64,000 nucleotides of DNA, taken from positions 124,001 through 188,000 of the forward strand of contig DISZ01000019.1 of assembly GCA_002422085.1 (NCBI GenBank), written 5' to 3'. The notes below the pieces were generated by a model that saw nothing but the letters and a program-made list of their open reading frames with translations, did not search any database and was not told the origin of the DNA. How positions within the stretch are numbered: position 1 is the stretch's first letter; every line of letters begins with the position of its first letter. Positions 1 to 9,098 of the stretch are shown piece by piece. Made by a program: the position numbers and the translations under genes. This DNA comes from Rhodobacteraceae bacterium UBA6197. Lineage in GTDB: Bacteria > Pseudomonadota > Alphaproteobacteria > Rhodobacterales > Rhodobacteraceae.

Positions 1-2
1 GG

Positions 3-662
3 TCACGGCAGCATTCCGGCGACCAGTTCGGGCAGCGCGTCAAAGTGATCGAGCAGCGCCTCGGGTGCCAGCCGGGCAATGGCGTGGCCTTCGGGGCCAA
101 AGGTGACCAGCGCCACCGGAACCCCCGCCGCACGGGCGGTTTCGCGGTCGGTCGCGGTGTCGCCGACCAACATCGAGCGCGCAATCTCCCCCCCCACCCC
201 GGCGACAGCGGCCCGGTAAGGGGCCGGATCGGGCTTGCGCACCGGCAACGTATCGGCCCCGATCAGCGCCGCGAAATGGTCGGCCAAGCCCAGCCGCGCG
301 ATCAGTTCACGCGCGAGGCCCTCGGGTTTGTTGGTGCAGATCCCCAGCGCGCAGCCCGCCTCGGCCAAGGTGCCAAGCGCGCGGCGCGCTCCGGGGTAAA
401 GCATGGTGTGGGTATCAATGTTGTCGGCGTAATGGGTCAGCAGGCGGGGGTAGTCGGCCTCGACTTCGTCGATCCCGCGACCGGCACGGGTATAGCCTGC
501 GGCCAGCATCGCCCGACCGCCGTGAAAGGCGATCAGCGCATCTGCCACCGGGTCCAGAAGATCGCCCAGGCCCCGGCCCCGAAAACAGGCGTTGGCCGCC
601 GCGATCAGGTCGGCCGAGGTATCGGCCAAAGTGCCGTCGAGGTCGAAGATCACCGTGCGCAT
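3..662 (-). CDS. gph: Phosphoglycolate phosphatase (HAD superfamily)
   Basis: Hydrolyses 2-phosphoglycolate to glycolate in the cytoplasm. The 219-residue protein starts with the HAD motif I FDLDGTLADT (residues 5-14), where the first Asp is the nucleophile. Motif II is seen as GICTNKP and motif III/IV as VRKPDPAPY followed by VGDTATDRETARAAG. The length fits the family. The start at 662 is chosen because the HAD core begins immediately after it; the open frame continues upstream but only as the antisense of glmU. It is divergent from glmU, about 100 bases away. The stop codon is at the very edge of the window, so the downstream gene is unknown. Confidence 0.93.
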   Translation of the reverse strand: MRTVIFDLDGTLADTSADLIAAANACFRGRGLGDLLDPVADALIAFHGGRAMLAAGYTRAGRGIDEVEADYPRLLTHYADNIDTHTMLYPGARRALGTLAEAGCALGICTNKPEGLARELIARLGLADHFAALIGADTLPVRKPDPAPYRAAVAGVGGEIARSMLVGDTATDRETARAAGVPVALVTFGPEGHAIARLAPEALLDHFDALPELVAGMLP

Positions 663-765
663 GGCACCCCCTTTGTAACGCGTCGCAAGGTTGTGTGATG
701 CGGTTTCCCTTGCGGCCTGCGCCCCCATGGGTAAAACGTGCCGGAACAGAAGAAAAGGTACCATC

Positions 766-2115
766 ATGGCTGTTGCGCTGATCGTACTTGCCGCCGGGCA
801 AGGCACAAGGATGAATTCCGACTTGCCCAAGGTGCTGCACCGGCTGGGCGCGGCGCCGCTGTTGGCGCATGCGCTGGCGGCGGGACGGGCGCTTGATCCG
901 GCGCGGGTGATTGTCGTGGCCGGGCACGAGGCCGATCTGGTCCGCAAGGCCGTGGCCCGGATCGACAGCACCGCCGAAGTGGTGTTGCAGGCCGAACAAC
1001 TGGGCACCGGTCATGCGGTGGCACAGGCGATACCCGCGTTGGCCGGGTTCGAGGGTCGTGTGCTGGTGCTTTATGGCGACACGCCCTTCATCTGCGCCGA
1101 GACCCTCGAGGCGCTGCTGGCCAGCCCGGCCGATGTCACGGTGCTGGGCTTTGAGGCCCGCGAACCGGGCCGCTACGGGCGGCTGATCGCCGATGGCGCC
1201 ACGCTTGACCGGATCGTCGAATTCAAGGATGCAACGGATGAAGAGCTTGCCATAACGCTTTGTAATTCTGGTGTTATGTGCGTGGAGTCAGGGCTGCTTT
1301 CCCGCTTGGTCGCGACCCTGCCCAACGACAATGCGGCGGGTGAATACTATCTGACCGATGTCGTCGGCGCTGCCCGCGCCGAGGGGCTGACGGCCGCGGT
1401 TGTCACCTGCCCCGAGTCCGAGACTCTGGGCATCAACACCCGCGCCGAGCTGGCCGCCGCCGAAAGCCAGTTTCAGGCGCGGATGCGTGCCGAGGCGTTG
1501 GAAAACGGCGTCACGCTGACCGCGCCGGACACCGTTTTCTTTGCTCTGGGCACGCATATCGGGCGCGATGCGGTGATCGGCCCCAACGTCGTCTTCGGCC
1601 CCGGTGTCACCGTCGAATCCGGCGCCGAGATCATGGCGTTTTGCCATCTGGAGGGTTGCCACGTGTCGCGCGGCGCCACCGTCGGGCCCTTTGCTCGGCT
1701 GCGCCCCGGCGCCGAACTGGCCGAGGATGTGCATGTCGGCAATTTCGTCGAGATCAAGAACTCGATTCTGGACGAGGGCGTCAAGGTCGGCCACCTGACC
1801 TATATCGGAGACACCGATATCGGCGAATTCACCAATGTGGGCGCCGGCACGGTAACGTGCAACTACGATGGGGTGATGAAGCATCGCACCACGATCGGCG
1901 CCAATGTGTTCATCGGATCTGATACGATGCTGGTGGCGCCGGTGACGATTGGCGCGGGCGCGCTGACCGGGTCCGGCTCGGTCATCACCGACGATGTGCC
2001 CGAGGGCGCGGTGGCGCTGGGGCGGGCCAAACAGGTGGTCAAACCGGGGCTTGCCCCCAAACTGTTCGAAATGCTGCGCGCTGAAAAAGCGCGGCGCACC
2101 AAAGGAAATGCGTAA
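766..2115 (+). CDS. glmU: Bifunctional UDP-GlcNAc pyrophosphorylase / glucosamine-1-phosphate N-acetyltransferase
   Basis: Makes UDP-N-acetylglucosamine, the precursor of peptidoglycan and lipopolysaccharide, in two steps: acetylation of glucosamine-1-phosphate, then uridylyl transfer. The 449-residue protein has the N-terminal nucleotidyltransferase motif LAAGQGTRM (residues 8-16) followed by the PKVLH lysine, and DTPFI in the uridylyl site. From about residue 240 it is a left-handed beta-helix of hexapeptide repeats, including NAGTVTCNYDG-like residues of the acetyltransferase site. The ATG at 766 is preferred over an in-frame ATG at 691 because an AAAAGG site lies 8-12 bases upstream and the conserved fold starts here. 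Its stop overlaps the glmS start by one base (TAATG), so the two are translationally coupled. Confidence 0.97.
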   Translation: MAVALIVLAAGQGTRMNSDLPKVLHRLGAAPLLAHALAAGRALDPARVIVVAGHEADLVRKAVARIDSTAEVVLQAEQLGTGHAVAQAIPALAGFEGRVLVLYGDTPFICAETLEALLASPADVTVLGFEAREPGRYGRLIADGATLDRIVEFKDATDEELAITLCNSGVMCVESGLLSRLVATLPNDNAAGEYYLTDVVGAARAEGLTAAVVTCPESETLGINTRAELAAAESQFQARMRAEALENGVTLTAPDTVFFALGTHIGRDAVIGPNVVFGPGVTVESGAEIMAFCHLEGCHVSRGATVGPFARLRPGAELAEDVHVGNFVEIKNSILDEGVKVGHLTYIGDTDIGEFTNVGAGTVTCNYDGVMKHRTTIGANVFIGSDTMLVAPVTIGAGALTGSGSVITDDVPEGAVALGRAKQVVKPGLAPKLFEMLRAEKARRTKGNA

Positions 2116-3929
2116 TGTGCGGAATTGTCGGCGTTCTGGGGGAACATGAGGTCGCGCCGCTGCTGGTCGAGTCGCTCAAGCGGCTGGAATATCGCGGCTA
2201 TGACAGCGCCGGCATTGCCACCGTGAACGACGGCTGCCTGGACCGGCGCCGCGCGGTGGGCAAGCTGGTGAACCTGTCGGACCTTCTGGTGCATGAGCCG
2301 CTGGCGGGCAAGGCCGGGATCGGCCACACCCGCTGGGCCACGCATGGCGCGGCCACCACCGGCAACGCGCACCCGCACCGTTCGGGTCCGGTGGCGGTTG
2401 TCCATAACGGCATCATCGAGAATTTTCGCGATCTGCGCACTGAACTGGCCGCCGCCGGTCTGACCCCGGAATCCGAGACCGACACCGAAACCGTGGCCTT
2501 GCTGACCCGGCTTTACATGGACCGCGGCCTCAGCCCACGCGAGGCCGCCGCCGCGACGCTTGGCCGCCTTGAGGGCGCCTTTGCGCTGTTGTTCCTGTTT
2601 GACGGCGAGGACGATCTGATGATTGCCGCCCGCAAGGGCAGCCCTCTGGCGATTGGCCACGGTGCGGGCGAGATGTTTGTCGGCTCGGACGCGATTGCGC
2701 TGGCGCCGATGACCGACCGGATCACCTATCTCGAAGAGGGCGACTATGCCTTCGTGACCCGCGCCGGCGCCGAGATCTATGACCAGCACGGCCACCGCGC
2801 CAACCGCGATATCGCGCGCATAGATCTGGGCCAGACCCGGGTCGAAAAGGCCGGCTACAAGCACTTCATGGCCAAGGAAATCGCTGAACAGCCCGCCGTG
2901 CTGGGCGACGCGCTGGCACATTATCTGAAGGACGGCGCGATCAACCTGCCCGAGGGGCTGGATTTCGCAGCACTGGACCGGTTGACCATGGTTGCCTGCG
3001 GCACCGCGTTCTATGCATGTTCAGTGGCGAAATACTGGTTTGAACAACTGGCCGGCCTGCCCGTCGAAATCGATGTGGCCTCGGAATTCCGTTACCGCGA
3101 GCCGCCGCTGCCGTCCCGGTCCTGGGCGCTGTTCGTCAGCCAGTCGGGCGAAACCGCCGATACGCTGGCGGCGCTGCGCTACTGCGCCGAGCGGGTCGAA
3201 AAGACGCTGGCGGTGGTCAATGTGCCAACCTCGTCGATCGCGCGCGACTGCGATGTGGCGCTGCCGATCATGGCCGGGATCGAGGTCGGCGTGGCCTCGA
3301 CCAAGGCGTTCAGCTGTCAGCTATTGGTGCTGGCGGTGCTGGCGCTGAAGGCGGGCGTTGATCGGGGCCATCTGTCCCCCGAGGCGCTGGCCGGCCATAT
3401 CGCCACGCTGCGCGCGCTGCCCGGGCTGATGAATCAGGCGCTGGGGGCTTCGACCGAAATCGAGGCGCTCGCCGGCCGCATCGCCGAGGCGCAGGATGTG
3501 CTGTTTCTAGGCCGTGGCCCGATGTATCCCCTGGCCATGGAGGGTGCGCTTAAACTCAAGGAAATCAGCTATATACACGCCGAAGGTTATGCGTCAGGCG
3601 AACTCAAGCATGGCCCGATCGCGCTGATCGACCGCAACGTGCCGGTGGTGGTGATGGCACCGCATGACCGGCTGTTCGACAAGACCGTCTCGAACATGCA
3701 AGAGGTGATGGCCCGCCACGGTCAGGTTCTGCTGATCTCGGATGCCAAGGGCCTGCGCGAGGCCAGCGAGGGCACCTGGGCGCGTCTGAAGATGCCCGAG
3801 GTGGCCGAACCCTTCGCCCCCATCCTCTACGCGATCCCGGCGCAGCTTCTGGCCTATTTCACCGCCATCGCCAAGGGCACCGATGTCGATCAGCCGCGCA
3901 ATCTGGCAAAATCGGTGACTGTCGAATGA
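2115..3929 (+). CDS. glmS: Glutamine--fructose-6-phosphate aminotransferase (isomerizing)
   Basis: Converts fructose-6-phosphate and glutamine to glucosamine-6-phosphate, the entry step to amino-sugar synthesis. The 604-residue length is standard. The N-terminal MCGIVG places the nucleophilic Cys at position 2, exposed after Met removal, and begins the class II glutamine amidotransferase domain (to about residue 230; HTRWATHG and HNGIIEN are seen). Two SIS sugar-isomerase domains follow (about 285-420 and 455-590, with SQSGETADT), and the protein ends in the typical PRNLAKSVTVE tail. It overlaps glmU by one base and alkD by four (ATGA), forming one operon. No glmS ribozyme is seen; there is no 5' leader to hold one. 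Confidence 0.97.
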   Translation: MCGIVGVLGEHEVAPLLVESLKRLEYRGYDSAGIATVNDGCLDRRRAVGKLVNLSDLLVHEPLAGKAGIGHTRWATHGAATTGNAHPHRSGPVAVVHNGIIENFRDLRTELAAAGLTPESETDTETVALLTRLYMDRGLSPREAAAATLGRLEGAFALLFLFDGEDDLMIAARKGSPLAIGHGAGEMFVGSDAIALAPMTDRITYLEEGDYAFVTRAGAEIYDQHGHRANRDIARIDLGQTRVEKAGYKHFMAKEIAEQPAVLGDALAHYLKDGAINLPEGLDFAALDRLTMVACGTAFYACSVAKYWFEQLAGLPVEIDVASEFRYREPPLPSRSWALFVSQSGETADTLAALRYCAERVEKTLAVVNVPTSSIARDCDVALPIMAGIEVGVASTKAFSCQLLVLAVLALKAGVDRGHLSPEALAGHIATLRALPGLMNQALGASTEIEALAGRIAEAQDVLFLGRGPMYPLAMEGALKLKEISYIHAEGYASGELKHGPIALIDRNVPVVVMAPHDRLFDKTVSNMQEVMARHGQVLLISDAKGLREASEGTWARLKMPEVAEPFAPILYAIPAQLLAYFTAIAKGTDVDQPRNLAKSVTVE

Positions 3930-4594
3930 CCGCTCCGCTGGCGCAGCTTGCAGCCCTGGCCAACCCCGCCAAGGCCACCGAAATGGCCGCCTACCACAAG
4001 GCCGACCGGCCCTATCTGGGTGTCACCGTGCCGCAGATCGAAACCCTCGTGGCCGAGTGGCGCGCCGCGCTGGATGTGCCCAGTCGGGTCGCGCTGGCCA
4101 ATACGCTGTGGCACTCGAATATCCACGAGGCCCGGATCGCCGCCGCCAAGCTTCTGACGCAAGCGCGGATCCGGGAAGACGCTGCGGCCTGGGCGCTGAT
4201 CGCCTCTTGGGTTCCCGATTTCGACACCTGGGCGCTGGCCGACCACGCTTGCAAAGCCGGCGAGAAACGGCTGAGCGCCGATCCGTCGCGGCTGGATCAG
4301 GTTGAAGCATGGCTAAGCAGCCCGAACCTGTGGACCCGCCGCGCGGCCTTGGTGATGACCCTGCCCTGGACCAAGCAAAATCACCCCAAACCCGCCGACG
4401 AGGCCGCCCGCGACCGGATCCTGGGCTGGATGGTCGGCCTCGCCGCCGACCGCGACTGGTTCATCCAGAAAGCCATCGCCTGGTGGCTGCGGGACCTTTC
4501 AAAACACGATGCGTCCCGCGTCCGCGCCTGGCTCGAGGCGCATGGCGACGCTCTCAAGCCCTTCGCCCGCAAGGAAGCCGCAAAGTATCTCTGA
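3926..4594 (+). CDS. DNA alkylation repair protein, AlkD family
   Basis: A HEAT-like-repeat DNA glycosylase relative that in characterised members (AlkD of Bacillus cereus) removes bulky or cationic alkylated bases. The 222-residue protein shows the family signature DTWALADHA (around residue 96-104), where the Trp and Asp of the AlkD site would lie, and FIQKAIAWWLRDLSKHD near the C-terminus, matching the conserved Trp/Arg helix. It is the third gene of glmU-glmS-alkD and overlaps glmS by four bases. Co-transcription with amino-sugar genes is probably for convenience rather than function. It ends ahead of a strong inverted repeat. Family assignment is firm; substrate is not shown by the sequence. 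Confidence 0.85.
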   Translation: MTAPLAQLAALANPAKATEMAAYHKADRPYLGVTVPQIETLVAEWRAALDVPSRVALANTLWHSNIHEARIAAAKLLTQARIREDAAAWALIASWVPDFDTWALADHACKAGEKRLSADPSRLDQVEAWLSSPNLWTRRAALVMTLPWTKQNHPKPADEAARDRILGWMVGLAADRDWFIQKAIAWWLRDLSKHDASRVRAWLEAHGDALKPFARKEAAKYL

Positions 4595-4651
4595 CAATCT
4601 GCGCCATCTTGCGCAACGGCCCCGCTGGGCGCTTTCTTGGGTCTGAACCGG

Positions 4652-4737
4652 GCTTCTTTTTGGCCGAAATACTCCCCGCGGAGCGTCCGTCCGCACCGTA
4701 GCTGCCTCCGGCGGGAGTATTTAAGCCAAAAAGAAGC
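4652..4737. repeat. Paired inverted repeat of the AATACTCC/GGAG family, probable bidirectional terminator
   Basis: Arms at 4652-4683 and 4706-4737 are near-perfect inverted copies (about 32 bases) of an element found at six places in this window. It sits exactly between the converging ends of alkD and the small secreted protein, and touches the latter's stop codon. The outer arms contain T5 and A5 runs, so transcription from either side gives a long hairpin with a U-rich flank. Known biology of such convergent-gene hairpins suggests a two-way terminator. Confidence 0.85.
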
Positions 4738-5225
4738 TAAAACGCGTAAAGTACCACTTCGGGAAGCGCCGTCAGCCCCACCCCCAGCAACCGCAACGCC
4801 GGCAGCGATACCTGACTTCCTGCACCCTCGTCGCCCGGCAGCGGCTTCAAATCGACCAACACCGAGCGGCCGTTTGCAACATCCACGATCCTGCCCTTGC
4901 CCGAAGTCTTGACCAGAGGCGATTTCACCCAGAACCCCGGATCCGTCGGATCGCCAAGGGAGGCAATTGTCCGGCCCAGTTTGCGCTCGGCGGAAGCGGC
5001 CGGCTGCGCCACAGCTGCAGCGCGCTGCTCGGGGCTGGTCGTGTCGAATTCCTCTACCCGGCGCGCCGCAGGTCTGGGGCGCGGCGCGGCCATCGGCGCG
5101 GCACTTTCGGATGCGGCGTCGGGCTTGGTCGCCATGGGATGTGGTGACAAAAGGTCTGCCTGTGAACAGCCCACCGGCAACAGGCCGGACAGAAGCAGCA
5201 TGGCACCTCTTGCAATCTTGACCAT
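4737..5225 (-). CDS. Small secreted protein with signal peptide, conserved Rhodobacteraceae type
   Basis: A 162-residue protein. The N-terminus (VKIARGAMLLLSGLLPVGCS) looks like a signal peptide ending at a Cys, but the lipobox is poor because Pro occupies the -3 position. Residues about 25-75 are low-complexity and Ala/Pro-rich. The C-terminal ~75 residues (GDPTDPGFWVKSPLV, then AGSQVSLPALRLLGV) are compact. I recall similar Rhodobacteraceae proteins being annotated as D-galactarate dehydratase, which the size makes implausible as an enzyme. The C-terminal pattern of a small hydrophobic residue-rich barrel with SLPALRLLG resembles an RlpA-like double-psi barrel; this is inference only. Start at 5225 has GAGGGAG five bases upstream, better than the ATG at 5246. 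Confidence 0.65.
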   Translation of the reverse strand: MVKIARGAMLLLSGLLPVGCSQADLLSPHPMATKPDAASESAAPMAAPRPRPAARRVEEFDTTSPEQRAAAVAQPAASAERKLGRTIASLGDPTDPGFWVKSPLVKTSGKGRIVDVANGRSVLVDLKPLPGDEGAGSQVSLPALRLLGVGLTALPEVVLYAF

Positions 5226-5321
5226 GAAACTCCCTCGATCCACCACGAAACCCTACCGCCGCCCCTGCAACGCGGCAAGAGTCCCCTTGCCCTGCGCCGC
5301 CACCAGTCCTACCTATGCGCG

Positions 5322-6329
5322 ATGAACCGCGCACCTCTTATTGACCCGTTTGCCCGCCCGATCACCTACCTGAGGGTCTCGGTGACCGACCGTTGTGATT
5401 TTCGCTGCACCTATTGCATGACCGAGAACATGCAGTTCCTGCCGAAAAAGGACCTTCTGTCTCTGGAAGAGTTGGACCGTCTGTGTAGCGCCTTCATTGA
5501 TCTTGGTGTCGAAAAGCTGCGTGTCACCGGAGGCGAGCCACTGGTCCGCAAGAACATCTTGTCCTTCTTTCGCGCGATGTCGCGGCATCTGGACAGCGGC
5601 GCGCTCAAGGAACTGACGCTGACCACCAACGGCTCGCAATTGGCGCGTTTCGCACCTGAATTGGCTGCCTGTGGCGTACGCCGGGTCAATGTGTCGCTGG
5701 ATACACTGGTGCCCGAGAAATTCGCGGCCATCACCCGCTGGGGCCGACTCGATCAGGTGCTTGACGGGATCAGGGCCGCCACCGCCGCCGGGATCCGGGT
5801 CAAGATCAACGCGGTGGCCCTCAAGGGCTTCAACGAAGATGAATTGATCCCCTTGACCCGTTGGTGCGCCGATCAGGGCCACGATCTGACTTTCATCGAA
5901 GTCATGCCGATGGGCGAAATGGGTGAAGAAAACCGGCTGGACCAGTATTGGCCCTTGTCGGATGTGCAAGCCCGGCTGACGCAGGACTACAACGTGAGCG
6001 ACCTGCCCGACCGCACCGGTGGCCCGGCACGCTATGTGCGGCTGGCCGAAACCGGCCAGCGGGTTGGTTTCATCACACCGCTGACCCATAATTTCTGCGA
6101 AAGCTGCAACCGGGTGCGGGTCACCTGCAAGGGTGAGCTGTTCATGTGCCTGGGCCAGGAAGACATGGCCGATCTGCGCGCGCCGTTGCGCGCCAGCGCT
6201 GACAATACCGCACTTGTCGCCGCCATTCGCGCGGCCATCGCGCGCAAGCCCAAGGGTCACGACTTCGACTATTCGCGCCAGCATGTCGCCGGGCAGATGT
6301 CACGCCACATGAGCCACACCGGCGGCTAG
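5322..6329 (+). CDS. moaA: GTP 3',8-cyclase MoaA (molybdenum cofactor synthesis)
   Basis: Radical-SAM enzyme that rearranges GTP to 3',8-cyclo-7,8-dihydro-GTP, the first step of molybdopterin synthesis together with MoaC. The 335-residue protein has the radical-SAM cluster motif CDFRCTYC with Cys25, Cys29 and Cys32, the TGGEPL SAM-binding motif, and the C-terminal second cluster CESCNRVRVTC...C around residues 255-275. It ends in Gly-Gly (HTGG), as MoaA proteins do for activity. No other moa genes are nearby. It is divergent from the small secreted protein with about 95 bases between starts, and converges on the amidohydrolase. Confidence 0.96.
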   Translation: MNRAPLIDPFARPITYLRVSVTDRCDFRCTYCMTENMQFLPKKDLLSLEELDRLCSAFIDLGVEKLRVTGGEPLVRKNILSFFRAMSRHLDSGALKELTLTTNGSQLARFAPELAACGVRRVNVSLDTLVPEKFAAITRWGRLDQVLDGIRAATAAGIRVKINAVALKGFNEDELIPLTRWCADQGHDLTFIEVMPMGEMGEENRLDQYWPLSDVQARLTQDYNVSDLPDRTGGPARYVRLAETGQRVGFITPLTHNFCESCNRVRVTCKGELFMCLGQEDMADLRAPLRASADNTALVAAIRAAIARKPKGHDFDYSRQHVAGQMSRHMSHTGG

Positions 6330-6377
6330 GGGGTCCGGGGCACCCGGCCAGCGGCTTGGCGCGGCCAGGTTTCTTGC

Positions 6378-6411
6378 GCTTCTCGTTGGCGAAAATACTC
6401 CCGCCGGAGGC
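6378..6411. repeat. Half element of the AATACTCC/GGAG repeat family
   Basis: A single arm (GCTTCTCGTTGGCGAAAATA core, then CTCCCGCCGGAGGC) without an opposing partner, in the 183-base gap between the converging ends of moaA and the amidohydrolase. The arm itself contains the short hairpin CTCC-CGCC-GGAG. Followed by three copies of a CTTTCACCGCAC-like run (6457-6500). Possible weak terminator or relic of a paired element. Confidence 0.7.
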
Positions 6412-6512
6412 ATCCTTACTCAACCAGGACGCACACCGGCGGGACCTTCCGGGCGCTTTCACCGCACCGCTTTCACCGCACTGCTTTCACCGCACTGGCG
6501 TCGCAGCCGCTG

Positions 6513-7679
6513 TCAAGCCGCCGGCATCCGCTCCTCGACCATGCCCGCATACCAGCTTGACCCGAACGGAATGGCGTTGTCGTCAAAGTTATAGGCCGGG
6601 TGGTGGACCATCGCCGTGTCGCCATTGCCAAGGAAGATATAGGCGCCGGGGCGTTCGTTCAGCATGAAACTGAAGTCCTCGGCCCCCATCAAGGGCGCGG
6701 TATCGGGGTCAACCTGACCCGAGACCTTGCGCGCCACCTCGATGGCGTAATCGGTATTGGTGGGGGCATTCATCGTCACCGGATAGCCGCGCGAATAGAC
6801 GACCTTGGCCGTGGCGCCAAAGGTTTCGGCGATGCCGGTTGCGATCGCCTCGACGCGCGACTGGACATAGTCCTGCACGGCAGGGTCCATCGTGCGGACC
6901 GTGCCTTTCAGGAATACCGTCTGCGGGATCACGTTATGGGCCTCGGATTCGGTCTTGAAGGTGCAGATCGAAACCACGACCTGTTTCAGCGGGTCGACAT
7001 TGCGCGCGGCAATCGACTGCATCGCCACGACAATATGGGCAGCGACAAGCGTGGTGTCGATGCAGTCATGCGGTTTGGCGGCATGACCGCCCTTGCCGGT
7101 GACGGTGATTTCGAACTGGTCGGCGGCGGCCATCATCGCGCCGGGACGAATCGCGAATTTCCCCACCGGGATGCCGGGCATATTGTGCATGCCGTAGACT
7201 TCCTGAATGCCGAAGCGGTCGATCATGCCGTCTTGCACCATTTCGCGACCGCCGCCACCGCCCTCTTCGGCGGGTTGGAAAATGACCACGGCCGTGCCAT
7301 CGAAATTGCGCGTTTCGGCCAGATATTTCGCCGCGCCCAACAGCATCGCGGTATGGCCGTCATGGCCGCAGGCATGCATCTTGCCCGGCGTCCTGGAGGC
7401 ATAGTCCAGCCCGGTTGCCTCAAGAATCGGCAGCGCGTCCATATCGGCACGCAGCCCGATCACGCGACCCTTGCTGTCGGATTTCCCCTTGATAACGCCG
7501 ACAACGCCGGTGCGGCCAATGCCTTCGACCACCTCATCGCAGCCAAAGTCGCGCAACAGGGCCGCGACCTTGCCCGCCGTGCGGTGCACATCAAACAGCA
7601 GTTCGGGGTTTTCATGGAAATCGCGACGCCAGGCGGTGATTTCGGGCAACAGCTCGGCAAATCGGTTCTTCACGGGCAT
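6513..7679 (-). CDS. M20 family amidohydrolase (hippurate hydrolase / N-acyl amino acid amidohydrolase type)
   Basis: Zinc metallopeptidase of the M20D group that hydrolyses the amide bond of N-acyl amino acids. The 388-residue protein shows the metal-site motifs GLRADMDALPI (around residue 75), MHACGHDGHTAMLLGAA (around 102-118) and FQPAEEGGGGG (around 135-145). A C-terminal His lies in DDNAIPFGSSWY. Length is normal for the group. It is followed on the same strand (upstream) by the FAD oxidase and ArgE genes, though 80 bases separate it from them. Together with the adjacent peptide importer this suggests uptake and hydrolysis of acylated amino acids or peptides. The exact acyl substrate cannot be read. 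Confidence 0.88.
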   Translation of the reverse strand: MPVKNRFAELLPEITAWRRDFHENPELLFDVHRTAGKVAALLRDFGCDEVVEGIGRTGVVGVIKGKSDSKGRVIGLRADMDALPILEATGLDYASRTPGKMHACGHDGHTAMLLGAAKYLAETRNFDGTAVVIFQPAEEGGGGGREMVQDGMIDRFGIQEVYGMHNMPGIPVGKFAIRPGAMMAAADQFEITVTGKGGHAAKPHDCIDTTLVAAHIVVAMQSIAARNVDPLKQVVVSICTFKTESEAHNVIPQTVFLKGTVRTMDPAVQDYVQSRVEAIATGIAETFGATAKVVYSRGYPVTMNAPTNTDYAIEVARKVSGQVDPDTAPLMGAEDFSFMLNERPGAYIFLGNGDTAMVHHPAYNFDDNAIPFGSSWYAGMVEERMPAA

Positions 7680-7760
7680 TGGTCGGGCTCCTCAAAGACA
7701 AACGGGCCGGGGGGCGGCCCTCGGGCTCAGCCTGTTACAATCGTCGCGCGGCTTCAAGGG

Positions 7761-9098
7761 TCAGAGCGTTGGACCGAGGTCAATTCTTGACCCATCGGTA
7801 AAACGCCCGAAGCGGAACCGTGTCAGGTCATGGCCCGGCGCACGCCCCATCACCAGATCGGCAACCACGCGGCCAATGCCGGGGCCGATGCCAAAGCCAT
7901 GGTCCGACAGGCCGGTGGCGATGGTCAGGCCGGGCAGCGGGGCATGGTCCAGCACCGGCACCGTATCGGGCATGGTGTCGACCATTCCGGCCCAGATCCG
8001 GGCGATGCGCGGGCGACCCGCGGCCGGAAAGGCGGCGGCGAAATGGTCTTGCAGGCGGTTGATCGCGGCGCGGTTCGGGGTTGGGTTCAGCACGCGGATC
8101 CGCTCGAACGGGGTGATCTGGTCGGCCGACCACTGCCGCGGCGTACCCCAACCATCGGGATAGCCCGCCGGGGCCTTGGGCAACAGCCGCAGGCTCGAAA
8201 TATCCCGTCTGAGAAGCGGGATATAGGCTTTGAAATGGCGAAGCGCGTCGGGGCCGATCATGAATTCATGGAAGGTGCCGGGTGCCAGCGTATAGCCGCC
8301 ATCGGCGCGGCGACGAAACGCAAAGCGCGGCTCGGCGGCATTGCCGCGCCAGACTTCGGGCGCAGGCTGGGTCTGCGCGACAGTCGCGCGCACCGACAGT
8401 TGCGGGATCGTCAGCCCATGCGCGCGCGCAAACAGCGAGGACCACGCCCCGCCCGCAAGCACCACGCGATCCGCGGCCACCAGCCCCTGTTCGGTGACCA
8501 CGCCGCTGACCCGCCCGGCAGCGACATCCAGCCGCCGCACGGCGCAGTTTTCGACAATCACCACGCCAGCCGCCTCGGCCAGGCGCGCCAGCAACGGCAC
8601 CGCCACCCAAGGCTCGGCCCGTGCATCCGACGCGGTATAAAGCCCGCCCACCCAATCGGCGTGGTGCGGGATCTCGGCTTGCAGCGCGGCACGCCCCAAA
8701 AGCCGCGTATCCAGCCCGTGAGCGCGCGCATGGGTCAGCCAGGCCTCGTAGTCGGCCATGGATTTTTCGTTCCGCGCCAGAAACATCACCCCGACCCGGC
8801 GAAAGCCCAGCGCATCGCCCAACTGCTGCGAGAAACCCTCCCACAAGCGCATCGATTCGATCATGATCGGCAATTCGGCGGGGTCGCGGCCCTGCTGGCG
8901 CACCCAGCCCCAGTTGCGGCTGCTTTGTTCGCCCGCGATCCGGCCCTTTTCGCACAAGACCACCTTTTGCCCGGCGCAGGCCAGGTAATAGGCGGTCATC
9001 ACCCCCGCCACGCCACCGCCGATCACCACCACATCCGCCGCTTTGGGCAGCGGGCCAGAGAATGTCACGGGCATAGAGTCGGAAATTACGAAAGTCAC
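7761..9098 (-). CDS. FAD-dependent oxidoreductase, DAO family
   Basis: A flavoprotein of the D-amino-acid oxidase/dehydrogenase fold that oxidises a C-N bond of an amino acid or amine. The 445-residue protein begins with the FAD-binding dinucleotide motif VVVIGGGVAGVMTAYYLA (residues about 23-40) and has the conserved SSRNWGWVRQQGRD segment, often seen in amine-oxidising family members. Near the end, GLSDHGFGIGPGIGRVVADL closes the FAD site. I choose the GTG at 9098: it forms a GTGA overlap with the stop of the upstream argE-like gene and has GAAGGG at a normal distance, while the ATG at 9074 has no ribosome site. Coupled translation with the deacylase suggests deacylation followed by oxidation of the released amino acid. 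Confidence 0.82.
   Translation of the reverse strand: MTFVISDSMPVTFSGPLPKAADVVVIGGGVAGVMTAYYLACAGQKVVLCEKGRIAGEQSSRNWGWVRQQGRDPAELPIMIESMRLWEGFSQQLGDALGFRRVGVMFLARNEKSMADYEAWLTHARAHGLDTRLLGRAALQAEIPHHADWVGGLYTASDARAEPWVAVPLLARLAEAAGVVIVENCAVRRLDVAAGRVSGVVTEQGLVAADRVVLAGGAWSSLFARAHGLTIPQLSVRATVAQTQPAPEVWRGNAAEPRFAFRRRADGGYTLAPGTFHEFMIGPDALRHFKAYIPLLRRDISSLRLLPKAPAGYPDGWGTPRQWSADQITPFERIRVLNPTPNRAAINRLQDHFAAAFPAAGRPRIARIWAGMVDTMPDTVPVLDHAPLPGLTIATGLSDHGFGIGPGIGRVVADLVMGRAPGHDLTRFRFGRFTDGSRIDLGPTL

Noticed and set aside
2000..2115. A glmS ribozyme
   Set aside because: glmS overlaps glmU directly, leaving no leader; the ribozyme is a feature of Gram-positive bacteria.
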